Part shown: piece after piece, positions 44,065 through 53,364 of the stretch
Layout of the letters: the number at the start of each line of letters is the position of its first letter
Numbering within the stretch: position 1 is the first letter of the stretch
Source: Dipteris shenzhenensis
Lineage: Eukaryota; Polypodiophyta; Polypodiopsida; Gleicheniales
Direction: 5' to 3' (one strand)
Length of the DNA stretch: 64,000 nucleotides
Assembly (NCBI GenBank): GCA_047967505.1
Contig: CM106539.1
Translations under genes and position numbers: made by a program
The notes under the pieces: model-generated
Database searches by the model: none
Told to the model about the DNA's origin: nothing
The model's input: the letters and a program-made list of their open reading frames with translations, nothing else

Positions 44065-44949
44065 TTATTCCTCCTCAGAATCTGAATCTGAATTCTCACT
44101 GCCTGAGTCAGAGTCTGCATCTGAGTCTGACTCATCATCAGAATCTTCATCTGAATGACTATCAGAATCTGATTTCTTGCTATGCTTCTTGTCCTTCTTA
44201 CTTTTGTGTTTGCTCTTCTTCTTAGAGGGTGACCCTTTGTATTTCCCCATTCTCTTTTCTGCTCTTCTGGCAGCACCTACCAATGCATCGAATCCTCCCG
44301 CACCTGCAGGAATATCTTGGCTTGCAACTGATGTCCTGAGAGATTTTCTGAGTCCTTTACAGAACCACTCCCCCAATGTCTCATTGGTGGGCCTCTCATT
44401 TGCAGCCAGTCCATTCAGATCTAAAAACTTCTGAGCAAAATCCTCAACAAGCAATTTTTTCTGTTTCAATCCTTGCAGCTTGGTTTTGATATCTGTGGGA
44501 GTCTTTTCTTTTCTGAATCTCCCCAGAAATGCCTCCTGCAATGCCTGAGTAGTATTGAAGTGAGCAATACCATACTGCCTAAACCAATTCATAGCTTTGG
44601 CCTCCAATGTGGCAGCAAACTGCTGCATTTTCACATCATCTCCATACACCCCATTAAATCCACTTGCACCCCATTTTGTCTCAAACTGAGCTACATGGGC
44701 ATCAGGGTCCTCCTTCTTGGATTTTCCCTCAAAATATGCAAATTTAACTTTGAGGTTTGCTGGATTAGGTGGTTGAGCCATTACTGGATTAATTAGTGGT
44801 GGTAAAATTCTCCTTCTAACTTGCCTCTTTGGCACAGGATTAAACTGTTGTCTTCTCACTACCTGTTGTTGGATTCTTGTCCATGCTATTAATCCAAAGA
44901 AAGTATTTTTGATCCTATCCTGTTCTTCAGGTGATAATGTCTGTTCCAC
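44065..44949 (-). pseudogene. Gypsy-E gag capsid region with basic and Asp/Ser-rich tail
   Basis: 294 codons. The capsid core shows KFAYFEGKSKKEDPDAHVAQ, AKAMNWFRQYGIAHF, ALQEAFLGRFRKEKTPTD, FAQKFLDLNGLAANERPT, TLGEWFCKGLRKSLR. It is followed by a strongly basic stretch (KKKSKHKSKKDKKHSKK) and about 40 residues of only S, D and E with a few G, N, H, A, ending at TAA 44065-44067. Similar acidic codons continue after the stop, so the stop is probably a lesion. The true start lies further upstream, disturbed by a 75-bp tandem duplication (44911-45060). Confidence 0.85.
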
Positions 44950-45060
44950 ATTGCTGCTACCTGCAACCTCTGTTTAAGTATTTCTGATCCTATCCTGTTC
45001 TTTAGGTGATAATGTCTGTTCCACATTGCTGCTACCTTCAACCTCTCTTTGAGCCTCCTA
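44911..45060. repeat. 75-bp tandem duplication in gypsy-E gag
   Basis: GATCCTATCCTGTTCTT starts at 44911 and again at 44986, with near-identical following sequence to ACCTCT. 75 bp is 25 codons, so the gag frame is kept, but the second unit (upstream in the gag sense) ends in a TAA. Confidence 0.85.
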
Positions 45061-45402
45061 ATCAACTGTGGCTTCCTCAGTCAGATTTCCAATCTGAGTA
45101 CTTGTATCAACTCTTCTGTGTTGCTGAAGGGTCTTCTCTCTTTGTTCTCTCTGTGCCTGAAGTCTGGTGTAATAAGACCCCAAGCCTTCACCTCTGTATT
45201 GTTCCGACATACATCATCCACTCAATTCTCTGAACTCTAATGGAATTCTAAATGCTCTTCTGTTCCTGTGCCTTACTTAGAAGTGAGGTCCAGAACATCT
45301 GCATGTTCCTTTACACATGTGTGGTTGCAATGTTGCCAAAAATTTGTTTTGTTGCCTTGGCATGTTAATACATCCAAAAGGAAGAACTGTTCTGCACCAT
45401 TT

Positions 45403-45627
45403 CTACTTTGTTGCTTTCGAAACTCTGTCTCTGACCTTTCTTATCACATCAACAGGCAATTCCTCCAAGTATGTATTCAGAAATTCTGTATTGTATTCCT
45501 TTGCTTCTTCAGAATCTGTTTTCCAATTCTTGAATTCTATCAGAAGAGTTTGAGCAAACTCCTCTCTTTCTTCAGCATCTGTTCTCCATTGGCTGAATTC
45601 TTGAAGCCATGCTTCCATACTGTTCAT
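45403..45627 (-). pseudogene. Gypsy-E gag N-terminal fragment (tentative)
   Basis: Minus-strand 74-codon frame, MNSMEAWLQEFSQWRTDAEE with repeated acidic helices. It lies between the 5' LTR and the gag core and is joined to it only through frameshifts. 45628-46607 is leader sequence with no gene seen. Confidence 0.45.
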
Positions 45628-46607
45628 TGTATTGGCCTTGTTGACCCATTGTCCATAATGTCTATCTTATTGCTTTGCTTTTTCTGCCTTACTTCAAATC
45701 GGAATTAGACCTGAATTGTGACTGCCGAATGGAGATTCAAATGACTTCGCCGAATCAAAATTAAGAATTGGATCTGCCAGTTTGCATGAATACTTGAATA
45801 TCTTACTCCTCCTCAACATGTGATGGGTAGGATCCGGAAAGAATAGTCTAGAATTGAACCCTCAGGAACATGTGCTCCATGCAAGATAAACCAATTCACA
45901 TGTTAGCCGCTTCCAAAAATTACCACAAGTTTGCATGCTGCTAGTAGTTGTTTACAAAGGCTGACAATAACGATAGCAAGAATTCTTCCGTCGATTTCTT
46001 CTGAGACTTGCTCCATTTTCCATCGAAACTCCACAGAAAAGTCACTTCGTCAATGGCATCGTACCATTAATTTGCTGATTCCGTCGGCAGATTGACTTGA
46101 TCAAGACTGAGTATTCTCTTATTACACTGTAAATGATTGCAAATGATCAATCTGTTTGCATTCGGTTTTGTGGTGGATCCACAATGTAGTTTCATCACAT
46201 GACAGTTATGTTGCCAATATTTTCCAAAGTGTCACACTTCTACTGCTTCCGAAACCGGATCTTCTTATTATCATCTTCAAGAACATGACGGTTTTCTTGA
46301 TGCACGTATCATACCAAGAATTCAGCATCAGGAATGGCCCTGGTTCAAGATTGCTATGAGCAAAAAATCGGAACCTCCGTCTTGCAACCTTGATCAGACT
46401 AGAAACTGCTTAGCCTTCTATCATATGCTACCTCTTGAACAAATTGTTGATGATGTCTTACTACTGTTGCCAAGATCTTTTGAAGATACGAACCAACTGT
46501 AGTGCATGCTTCTCCTCAGTAATCAGCCACGCGCTTAAGCATCAAGAATGGCTCCTCTTACTATGCTATGATCTTCTGAAGGTTTGAACCATTACAGGAT
46601 CGCCAAG

Positions 46608-47098
46608 TGTAAGGGCTAGCACCACCCTCACAACAGATTACTCATTCTTCACACAGACGGTGCTATTTGTTCTTATATAAACTACACAATAACTGCATTC
46701 TGATTTACTTCAAATAATGAATCGACTTCATACAGGCTTACTTTGTACACATCAATTGAATATTCTTCATTCAGAATGATAAACAGCAAATAGATTCATT
46801 ATTCTGATCACCATACTACACCGATTACACATTCTGTTTTCTCAAAAACACTAGTTTCCTTCATAGACATCACTTTGATAAAACTGCGCTTTTTTCATAG
46901 ACGATGGATTAGAATCCGATTACAAGAGGCATCATATAACCTCCACAAAAAGTCATGCCTTTTCATATTTGTTGGCAATTAACTAAGGTTCAAAAATGTA
47001 TTGCCTTGCATACCACAAGAAATAAAGAATAGCTATTAATAATATCTAGTTTAGGACTTCATTCATGATGTAAAACATGTGCTTCTGCCTGTTCAACA
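46608..47098 (-). repeat. 5' LTR of gypsy-E
   Basis: 491 bp, paired with 38153-38643. GTTCC follows at 47099-47103. Confidence 0.95.
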
Positions 47099-47103
47099 GT
47101 TCC

Positions 47104-47688
47104 ATTGGCATATACAGTGGGTGGATGCGTCGATCGACGTGGGCACTGTGATAGTAGCACCAAAAATTCTCTAGCTTCAAGAAGGGGAGTCACCATCGTG
47201 GATGTAGATCGGCATCTACATTGGTCATTGGGACTGGAGCATTGGGGACGAGGCTATATCCTCCTCTTATGTGCTTTGGATGCTCGCATCGCCAGTCGTC
47301 GAAGGACTGCATGATGAACTGTGCGAGGGGGCGCACCTCAAGGATTTCGTAGAGATGGAGGTGGGAGCCCTCGAGCTGGCGGTGTGGCCTTCTTCTTGTG
47401 ATAGATGGTTTTGGAAGAGACGTCCCTGAGGCGATCGGGACCTTTTGTGCTGCCTGGACTTCCTCTAGGAGTTGGGTCCGATTGAAGTGATGTTGGGCGC
47501 AGAGGATAGCCTCTTGTGCTTGGTGTTCACACATTTTCTGAGCTGGGGACGGTGGTGGCAGTGGAACGGGCAATGGCACCGGTTTACCATGACCCTTGGG
47601 GAGTGATCTCAACTACATAGTATGGACCCGTACCTCGGTACTTTAGCTTGCATTTAGTATTATGGATGTTGTATAGGAGTGCCAAATC
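47104..47688 (-). pseudogene. Gypsy-D C-terminal integrase/3' region (decayed)
   Basis: Minus-strand reading LKYRGTGPYYVVEITPQGSW (about 47645-47585, a GPY-type module) followed after a stop by proline-rich sequence to 47190. It abuts gypsy-E's target-site duplication. Confidence 0.55.
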
Positions 47689-48357
47689 TCATTTTTCCAG
47701 GTCCTTATTCTTGAGGTTGTGGTCAAACCACTTTTTCCATCGGGCCTTTTCTACTCGGAGAGAGTAGGCTGCACACAACCTTATCTCTTCTAGCCTTTCG
47801 AGATCAACTAGTCGTTCTGCTAGCATGTTCTCTATGAGTATTTCCTTAACGGTAAGACAAAGGCTAGGCACTACATACTCCATTGGCATTACTACGTCTA
47901 TCCTGAAGGCTAGGTTGAAGGGGGTATAATGCGTGGCCACTTTGTAGGAGGTCCACTCAAAGGATACTAGCAGTTTGTATAATGGGCGGGCTATGTTCGC
48001 ATAGAACAAGATGAAACTCCTGTAATAGCCCATGTGGCTAGTAAATCGTTGGACTCTCTTGGCATCGGTGGGGGGTGGTAACTCCAAGATGAGTTTGATT
48101 TTATTATGGTCCATAGAGATTCCATTCCGGGACACTATGTGGCCTAAGATGACACTATGTTTGACCCAAAACTGGCACTTAAGAGGATTGAGGGATATGT
48201 AGTATAAGTGGCATTTATCGAGGACGAATCTGAGGTACTTCAAGTGGTCATCCCACTTCGAGTTCACGCAGATGTCGTCCAAGAAGACTTCCACAAAGTC
48301 TCTCAAATACTCTTTGAATACCTTGATCATCATCCGTTGGAAGCTAAGTTGCATTGA
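47689..48357 (-). pseudogene. Gypsy-D RT fused in frame to integrase C-terminal region by internal deletion
   Basis: 221-codon open frame. Residues 1 to about 133 are RT palm and thumb (FQRMMIKVFKEYLRDFVEVF, FLDDICVNSKWDDHL, ISLNPLKCQFWV, LGHIVSRNGIS, RPLYKLLVSFEWT). From about residue 134 (near 47954) the sequence is SYKVATHYTPFNLAFRIDVV and MPMEYVVPSLCLTV, normally found after the integrase core, then a charged helix. RNase H and the integrase zinc and core domains are missing, yet the frame stays open. The upstream end is cut at 48358, next to a fold-back palindrome. Confidence 0.85.
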
Positions 48358-48360
48358 TTC

Positions 48361-48391
48361 GGGCGTTTTTTTTTAATTTAAAAAAACGCCC
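48361..48391. repeat. Fold-back palindrome, GGGCG(T)9 ... (A)7CGCCC
   Basis: GGGCGTTTTTTTTT, a short AATTT centre, then AAAAAAACGCCC. It can form a hairpin with a 12-bp arm. It lies exactly where gypsy-D RT sequence stops, so it probably marks an insertion or rearrangement end. Confidence 0.85.
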
Positions 48392-48440
48392 AAATACACA
48401 TTTTTTGCAATTTAAAGTGTTTCAAAAATTGTTTATAGGT

Positions 48441-48600
48441 TATTCGTATGAATAGGTTATTCATACGAATAACCTATTCGTACAAAACTGCTATTCATTC
48501 GAATAAACTGCTATTCGTATGAATAGCTCAGTTTTTTCGTATGAATATACATAGTATAAACTTGCAGCCACTGCCATTTTTGGTATTCGTATGAATACAT
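48441..48600. repeat. Cluster of TATTCGTATGAATA-type palindromes
   Basis: Copies at 48441-48454, 48458-48471 (reverse orientation), about 48475, 48511-48526 (CTATTC-GTAT-GAATAG), 48536-48547 and 48584-48597. GGTTATTC-ATAC-GAATAACC (48455-48474) is an exact inverted repeat. Spacing and position next to a fold-back end resemble subterminal protein-binding repeats of a DNA transposon. Confidence 0.75.
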
Positions 48601-48790
48601 CCACCTGTCTTCCTTGCCACCTCAGCCACTTGCTTATTGCCAGCCCTGCCACCTCTTGCTTGCCTACTTGCTACCTCCTTCTTGCTTCCATACCTACCAG
48701 CTCTCGTCATAAGTACCTTACTGCACCCTTGCTTGTGTTATAGTCTTTTGTTAGTAATTAATGTTTGTTTTGTTTTGTTTTGTTTAGGAT

Positions 48791-49475
48791 TGACACTCAT
48801 CTCTCTTAGGAGAGTTGTGTGTTGCAGTCTTTTTAAATTGTTTTATATTTATTTTGTATTGTATTTAAGTGTATAGATAGGCTGGCACTCATCGCACTTG
48901 CGAGAGTTGTGTGTTGCAATCTGTTTTTGTCGTGTGTTGCAATTTTAATTATAATATAAATAATTATTTTTTACCTGAGGCTAGCACTCCTCTCTCTTAA
49001 GAGAGTTGTGTGTTGCAGTCTCAGTTTGTATAAAAATGTTTGTTTGTGGGAACTCTTGGGCTGGCACTCATCTCTCTTAAGAGAGTTGTGTGTTGTAGTC
49101 CAAGCTTAGTGATGTTTTCATAGATGCTTATTTTGGCACTCATCTCTCCCTTGAGAGTTGTGTGTTACAGTCTAAGTTTAGAGGTGTTTTCAAGCACTTA
49201 GTATGGCACTCAACTATCCCTTGATATTTTGTGTTGTAGTCTAAGTTAGATATCATGTAACTGCTCTTAGATAATTAGTCTGGCACTCAATTGTCCCTTG
49301 ATAGTTGTGTGTTGCAGCCTAAGTTAGATATCATGCGATGTGCTCTTAGACACTTAGTCTGACACTCAATTGTCCCTTCATAGTTGTGTGTTACAATCTA
49401 AGTTATATATCATGCGATGTGCTCTTAGACACTTAGTCTGGCACTCAACTGTCCCTTGATAGTTGTGTGTTGCAG
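48791..49475 (+). repeat. Nine-unit array of a conserved stem-loop
   Basis: Units of ~38 nt at 48791, 48881, 48981, 49061, 49133, 49203, 49280, 49359 and 49438. Consensus in two pieces: GGCACTCATCTCTC, then TTAA or CCTT, then GAGAGTTGTGTGTTGCAG. The central arms pair in every unit except for one mismatch in unit 6, although the bases change: CTCTC/GAGAG, CGCA/TGCG, CTGTC/GATAG, TTGTC/GATAG. The outer part also pairs (CAC with GTG and flanking bases). Linkers in the last units share CTAAG...CTTAG and GATATCATGCGATGTGCTC. The strand is assigned from G-U pairing on plus; no promoter is known. Confidence 0.85.
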
Positions 49476-49660
49476 TTGAAGCCTAGTGTTAGATAGTAAA
49501 GTCCACGATTAGGTTATACCTAGGTCATTTTTTGTGCAGGTTACACACTTATTTTTTGTATTTTGATTTTTTGTAGTCTGTTACATGATGTGAGCTTGAG
49601 TTGAGAGGTTATCTCTAGGTAATTTCTTAGACTGCTTGCATTGTTAATTGTTATGGCTTA

Positions 49661-49912
49661 ATGAGTTTCGTATTGCACTTGGCATTGAATACTTTTTTGA
49701 ATTCTGTGTTGCAGCTTACTGCATATCAGATGGCTCACGCAGGTGAGAAGAGGAAGTGCCAGCAACTTGATCTCACTAAGTTTCAAAGGAAGGTGCTGAA
49801 AAACGAGAATGTACACTTCTTAATGAATGTCGATCAGGACATCATTGAGACAGCTTTCCAAAATGGTGAAAGTGGTGTACAGAATTTGGTGAGGACAATG
49901 GTAGAGCATTGA
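49661..49912 (+). CDS. Small unknown ORF after the hairpin array
   Basis: 83 codons. A likelier start is MAHAGEKRKCQQL at 49730. The sequence (LDLTKFQRKVLKNENVHFL, VDQDIIETAFQNGESGVQNL) is ordinary in composition and not repetitive. It stops at TGA 49910-49912, but the same frame continues plausibly (RTLRDRFVDVFTVESIDQYL) to about 49998. No family recognised. It may be a piece of the transposon that carries the palindromes, or a host gene fragment. Confidence 0.35.
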   Translation: MSFVLHLALNTFLNSVLQLTAYQMAHAGEKRKCQQLDLTKFQRKVLKNENVHFLMNVDQDIIETAFQNGESGVQNLVRTMVEH

Positions 49913-49920
49913 GGGAGGAC

Positions 49921-50680
49921 CTTGCGTGACCGATTTGTAGATGTTTTCACAGTAGAATCTATAGACCAGTATTTGTACCACTTAGCAATGGAGGGTCGAT
50001 GATGCCCTCGGTCAAATAGATCGAGACATAGACTGATGTGAGACAAAGTGGGAGGGTCCTACTGTAGATGTCAGGGTCACGTACATCAAGAATGCATGGC
50101 GAGGTAACAAAGGCAAAGGAGCTACCTCGACCTCCCTTCCATCAATGCACCCACACCCCCAAGCATAGCTGCAACCACAAGCATCAATGCACCCATGCCC
50201 CCAGTTAGATGCCGCATTGCATCCACCGCAACCACAAGCACCAATGCACCCACGTCCCTAGTCACATGTTGCATTCCACCCAATGTAGCTGCAAGCACCA
50301 CTATAGCCGTGCCACGCGTATGCACCAATGCATCGACCACATGTCTTTTCCCAAGATCTTTCATACCCAAAAGAAGTTCCTCATCCTGGTCCACATCTCC
50401 CACCACATGCACGATCACATTTCACCACATCATTTGCTTCTCCATTTGTGCCTCCTACCACATGCACAGACCAGTTTCCATCTCCTGCATACTCACTTGC
50501 ACCACAAATGCACAATCTATTTGCACAAGCAGATACATGCCCATCTCCTTCATTCTCGCTTGCACAAGTACCACGCACATCACATGGCTTGTGTGATCGT
50601 GTAGCAGTGCCAAGACCCATGCAGCCCATACTGCTTCAGCGACGATAAGACATCCAATTCACACCTAGTGTAGCTGTGGG
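49921..50680. repeat. CCACATGC/CACCAATGCACC-rich degenerate repeats
   Basis: Cysteine-, threonine- and histidine-rich ORFs in all frames here come from imperfect repeats of CACCAATGCACCCA and CCACATGCACA. No gene supported. Confidence 0.5.
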
Positions 50681-51200
50681 CACATGCATGAAAGGAACAA
50701 TCAACATGTATAATATTCTTGTCGCTCCCTTTGATCCACACAAGATTTATGCATGTAAGGTGCTGAGGGTTTCTGTGCCAACTGATGCATAGAAGGCCAA
50801 AGCATTGGAAGAAGCCACTTGCTTGGGTGATGTCGTACATCTAGGCATCATCCAAGTAATAGGTCTAGTCCATGACGATAACCCAATGATACTATTTCCG
50901 TTCTGGAATGAAAATCATTTGGAAAGATGGCTAACCTACCTCGGACATACGACCATCTTCGGTTGTTGGCTCTTTTCCACGGCTTCCATAGGAAGAGCAG
51001 GGTATTCTCTCAGTATGCAAGGTTCTGAGGCTTTTTGTCACCTACAGATATATCAGAGTTGTCGTTTGTAGTATACGTGTAGCTTAGAACTTCGAGTCGT
51101 GTTCTTGTGAGAGACGTAGGCTTAAGTGTGATAAGCAAACATAGCGCATGCATGTGTAAAAGGAATGTGTATCATCATGGTTAAGGTAATGAAGGCTTCC
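50681..51200 (+). other. Unassigned, broken ORF
   Basis: Plus frame MKGTINMYNILVAPFDPHKI, a stop near 50788, then KALEEATCLGDVVHLGIIQV, IPFPFWNE-like residues and LERWLTYLGH to about 50965. Composition looks like real coding sequence, but no family is recognised. Confidence 0.3.
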
Positions 51201-51410
51201 GTCTTCATTGGTGGTTGCAGGGTTTAGGAGGAGTTTAAGGGTTAGAAGGAGGTTCCAGAGTTTAGGAGGAGGTTTCAAGGTTTAGAAGAGGTTTCCAAGG
51301 TTAAGAAGGAGTTCCAGGGTTAGAAGGAGTTCCAAGGTTTAGAAGGAGGTTTCAAGGTTTAGAGAGAGGTTCCAGAGTTTAGAAGAGGTTCCAAGGTTTA
51401 GAGTAGAGTA
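51201..51410. repeat. ~20-bp minisatellite, GTTTAGAAGGAGGTTCCAAG type
   Basis: About ten degenerate copies of GGTTTAGAAGGAGGTTYCAA with one-base gaps. Confidence 0.8.
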
Positions 51411-51850
51411 CATGGTGGAGAACTTGTCTCCCTTATAGATCATGGAGATTAAGGGTTGAGGAACTAAGCGCCTAGGGGGAACATAGGAATGGGAGAGGAA
51501 GAAGGTGTAAGAGCATGGGGAAAAGAAGAGAGAGGAGGGAGGAGGAGGAGGGAGGAGGAAGAGGGAGGAGAAGGAGAGAGAAGGAGAAGGGAGGAGGAGA
51601 GGGAGAGGATGGATTGCAAGGTTGGAGGAGAGGGGAGGAGGAGTTGCAAGGTTAGGACATGCTTTTGGACGTGGAGTGCAAGGAAGCATGGACACTTGAG
51701 ACAATTGCTTGGAATACCAAAGTAGAACTCAACACAATGCCCCAAAGAGTGTGGGCTTCATTCCATTATGGGGTATTTATATAAGTTGGAGCGCTTCTCT
51801 CTTTGCATATAGGAATTGTAACACATTCTCTCTCTATATGTAGAACATGC
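51411..51850. other. Purine-rich stretch, no gene
   Basis: 51485-51660 is GAGGAG-rich; ORFs on both strands are compositional. Confidence 0.5.
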
Positions 51851-52335
51851 ATTGAGGAGTTGCATGTAGAACTCACATGTAGAACTCACATGTAGGACTT
51901 GCATGTAGAACTCACATGTAGAACTCGCATATAGGACTTGCATGTAGAAGTTGCATGTAGGACTCACATGTAGGAGTTGCATGTAGAACTCGCATGTAGG
52001 AGTTGCATGTAGGAATCGTATGTAGAACTTGCATGTAGAACTCGCATGTAGGAGTTGCATGTAGAACTCACATGTAGAAGTTGCATGTAGAACTCACATG
52101 TAGGACTTGCATGTAGAACTCACATGTAGGAGTTGTATGTAGGAATCATATGTAGAACTTGCATGTAGAACTCACATGTAGGAGTTGCATGTAGAAGTTG
52201 CATGTAGAAGTTGCATGTAGAACTCGCATGTAGGAGTTGCATGTAGAACTCGCATGTAGAAGTTGCATGTAGAACTCACATGTAGAACTTGCATGTAGGA
52301 GTTGCATGTAGGAATAGTATGTAGAACTTGCATGC
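51851..52335. repeat. 13-bp minisatellite CATGTAGRASTYR, about 36 copies
   Basis: CATGTAGAACTCA, CATGTAGGAGTTG and related forms follow every 13 bp. Because 39 bp is 13 codons, each frame gives a 13-residue repeat (for example MQLLHASSTCKFY on minus). This is a by-product, not a gene. Confidence 0.95.
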
Positions 52336-53364
52336 AAGTTGGATTTCTAAGAGGGGTTATTTCTAGCCTTATGGAAGTACAAGCGGAGCTTTGCTGCTAC
52401 TCTACACACACATTCTATTCTACCTACGTCCATGTTGGCATAGAGACAACATACTCCTGGATCCATTTTATTACCCGTTCTCGGGTTATGTCTTATTTTG
52501 ATTTCGGAGTTGGGATGCCATGTGCGTAACCCAGTGGCTGTTGAGCTTGTGGCATGCGAGTCATTCCTGTTGTAATCTTTTGCACAATATAATTTATGGT
52601 CTGTAGTCAAGAAGCTTATCTCCTCTTAAGGAGGGGTAGATGGCTGTGAATTTCAGAGGGGATCTCGTTGCTAAGGTTGCGGACTCTGCCATCGAATCTT
52701 CTTGGGAAGAGGTTTGGCAGGGGTCTCATTGTTATGGCTGGCATTTCTTGCTATCTTGCATATATGTTGGATGCAATTGCACCTATATCATTGAGCTTGT
52801 AGATAAGTTTGTATGCAAGTCTGATATTTTTGCACATAGGAGACGATTGTGATGTTTGGCGGGGGTCTCATTGCTGAGGCTGCGGACTCTTTTGCCAATT
52901 CATCTTGAGTTTTGGCATAGCTTCTTGTCCTGCTTTTGTGAATTCATTGCATGCTTTGAGAGTATGGAATAAAAGTGTGTGATACTATTATTGAAGCAAT
53001 CTATTATGTGCCTATGCAAAATCGTGATGTGTCTAACTATATGCTTATTTGTGGGATTTAATAGGGAAACTAAGACTCGATCATCCCTAGGTCTTCCTAA
53101 ATGTGCAAAAACGTGCATATGCCAATGAGTGTGCATGTAACAATCTAGTGCAAACTATATGTGCAAAAACATGCATATGCTAGTGAGTGCTTGTGGTACA
53201 ATATAATCCTAACTAAGGAAGACTTGGTTTCCCAAATCTTCATTTTTGTTGAGGATGGCTTGCATGTTGATGTAGTAGTGCTTCAATCAACTCCTGTTTA
53301 TTGTTGTGTTGAATTGGACTCCATCCAATGTTTCTAGCATCACAGCTCTGATGGGATTCATCTT
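52336..53364. other. Unassigned; may include the 3' LTR of gypsy-F
   Basis: Short internal repeats: GGGGTCTCATTG with GCTGCGGACTCT/GTTGCGGACTCT at about 52670-52730 and 52860-52890, and GTGCAAAAACRTGCATATGC at about 53101 and 53160. LTR ends not found. Confidence 0.3.

Larger units (their letters stand above)
38153..47098 (-). mobile_element. Ty3/gypsy-E retrotransposon, 8.95 kb, full-length but decayed
   Basis: Direct 491-bp LTRs (38153-38643 and 46608-47098) start TGTAAGGG and end GTTCAACA and are flanked by GTTCC duplications. They differ at about a dozen positions, mostly transitions, so the insertion is older than the copia and TRIM-like elements. Minus-strand order is gag, protease, RT, RNase H, integrase, which is Ty3/gypsy. 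The next bases after the 5' LTR on the sense strand (CTTGGCGATCCTG) are not the Met-tRNA site used by the other families, and no convincing polypurine tract adjoins the 3' LTR. The DGG protease and long C-terminal region suggest the non-chromovirus (Athila/Tat-like) side. Confidence 0.94.

Noticed and set aside
44177-44434. Plus-strand ORF rich in L, F and S opposite gypsy-E gag
   Set aside because: Shadow of the minus-strand gag coding sequence.
48791-49475. CRISPR-like array (repeats of ~38 nt with 30-60 nt spacers)
   Set aside because: The units are too divergent, spacing varies from 70 to 100 bp, linkers resemble each other, and the context is plant transposons with no cas genes.
50195-50648. 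Cys/His-rich protein of 100-130 codons
   Set aside because: All three forward frames are open through imperfect CACCAATGCACC repeats; no conserved spacing of Cys or His.
51851-52337. Repeat proteins with SSTC...FYMQLLH units
   Set aside because: By-product of a 13-bp minisatellite read in frame every 39 bp.
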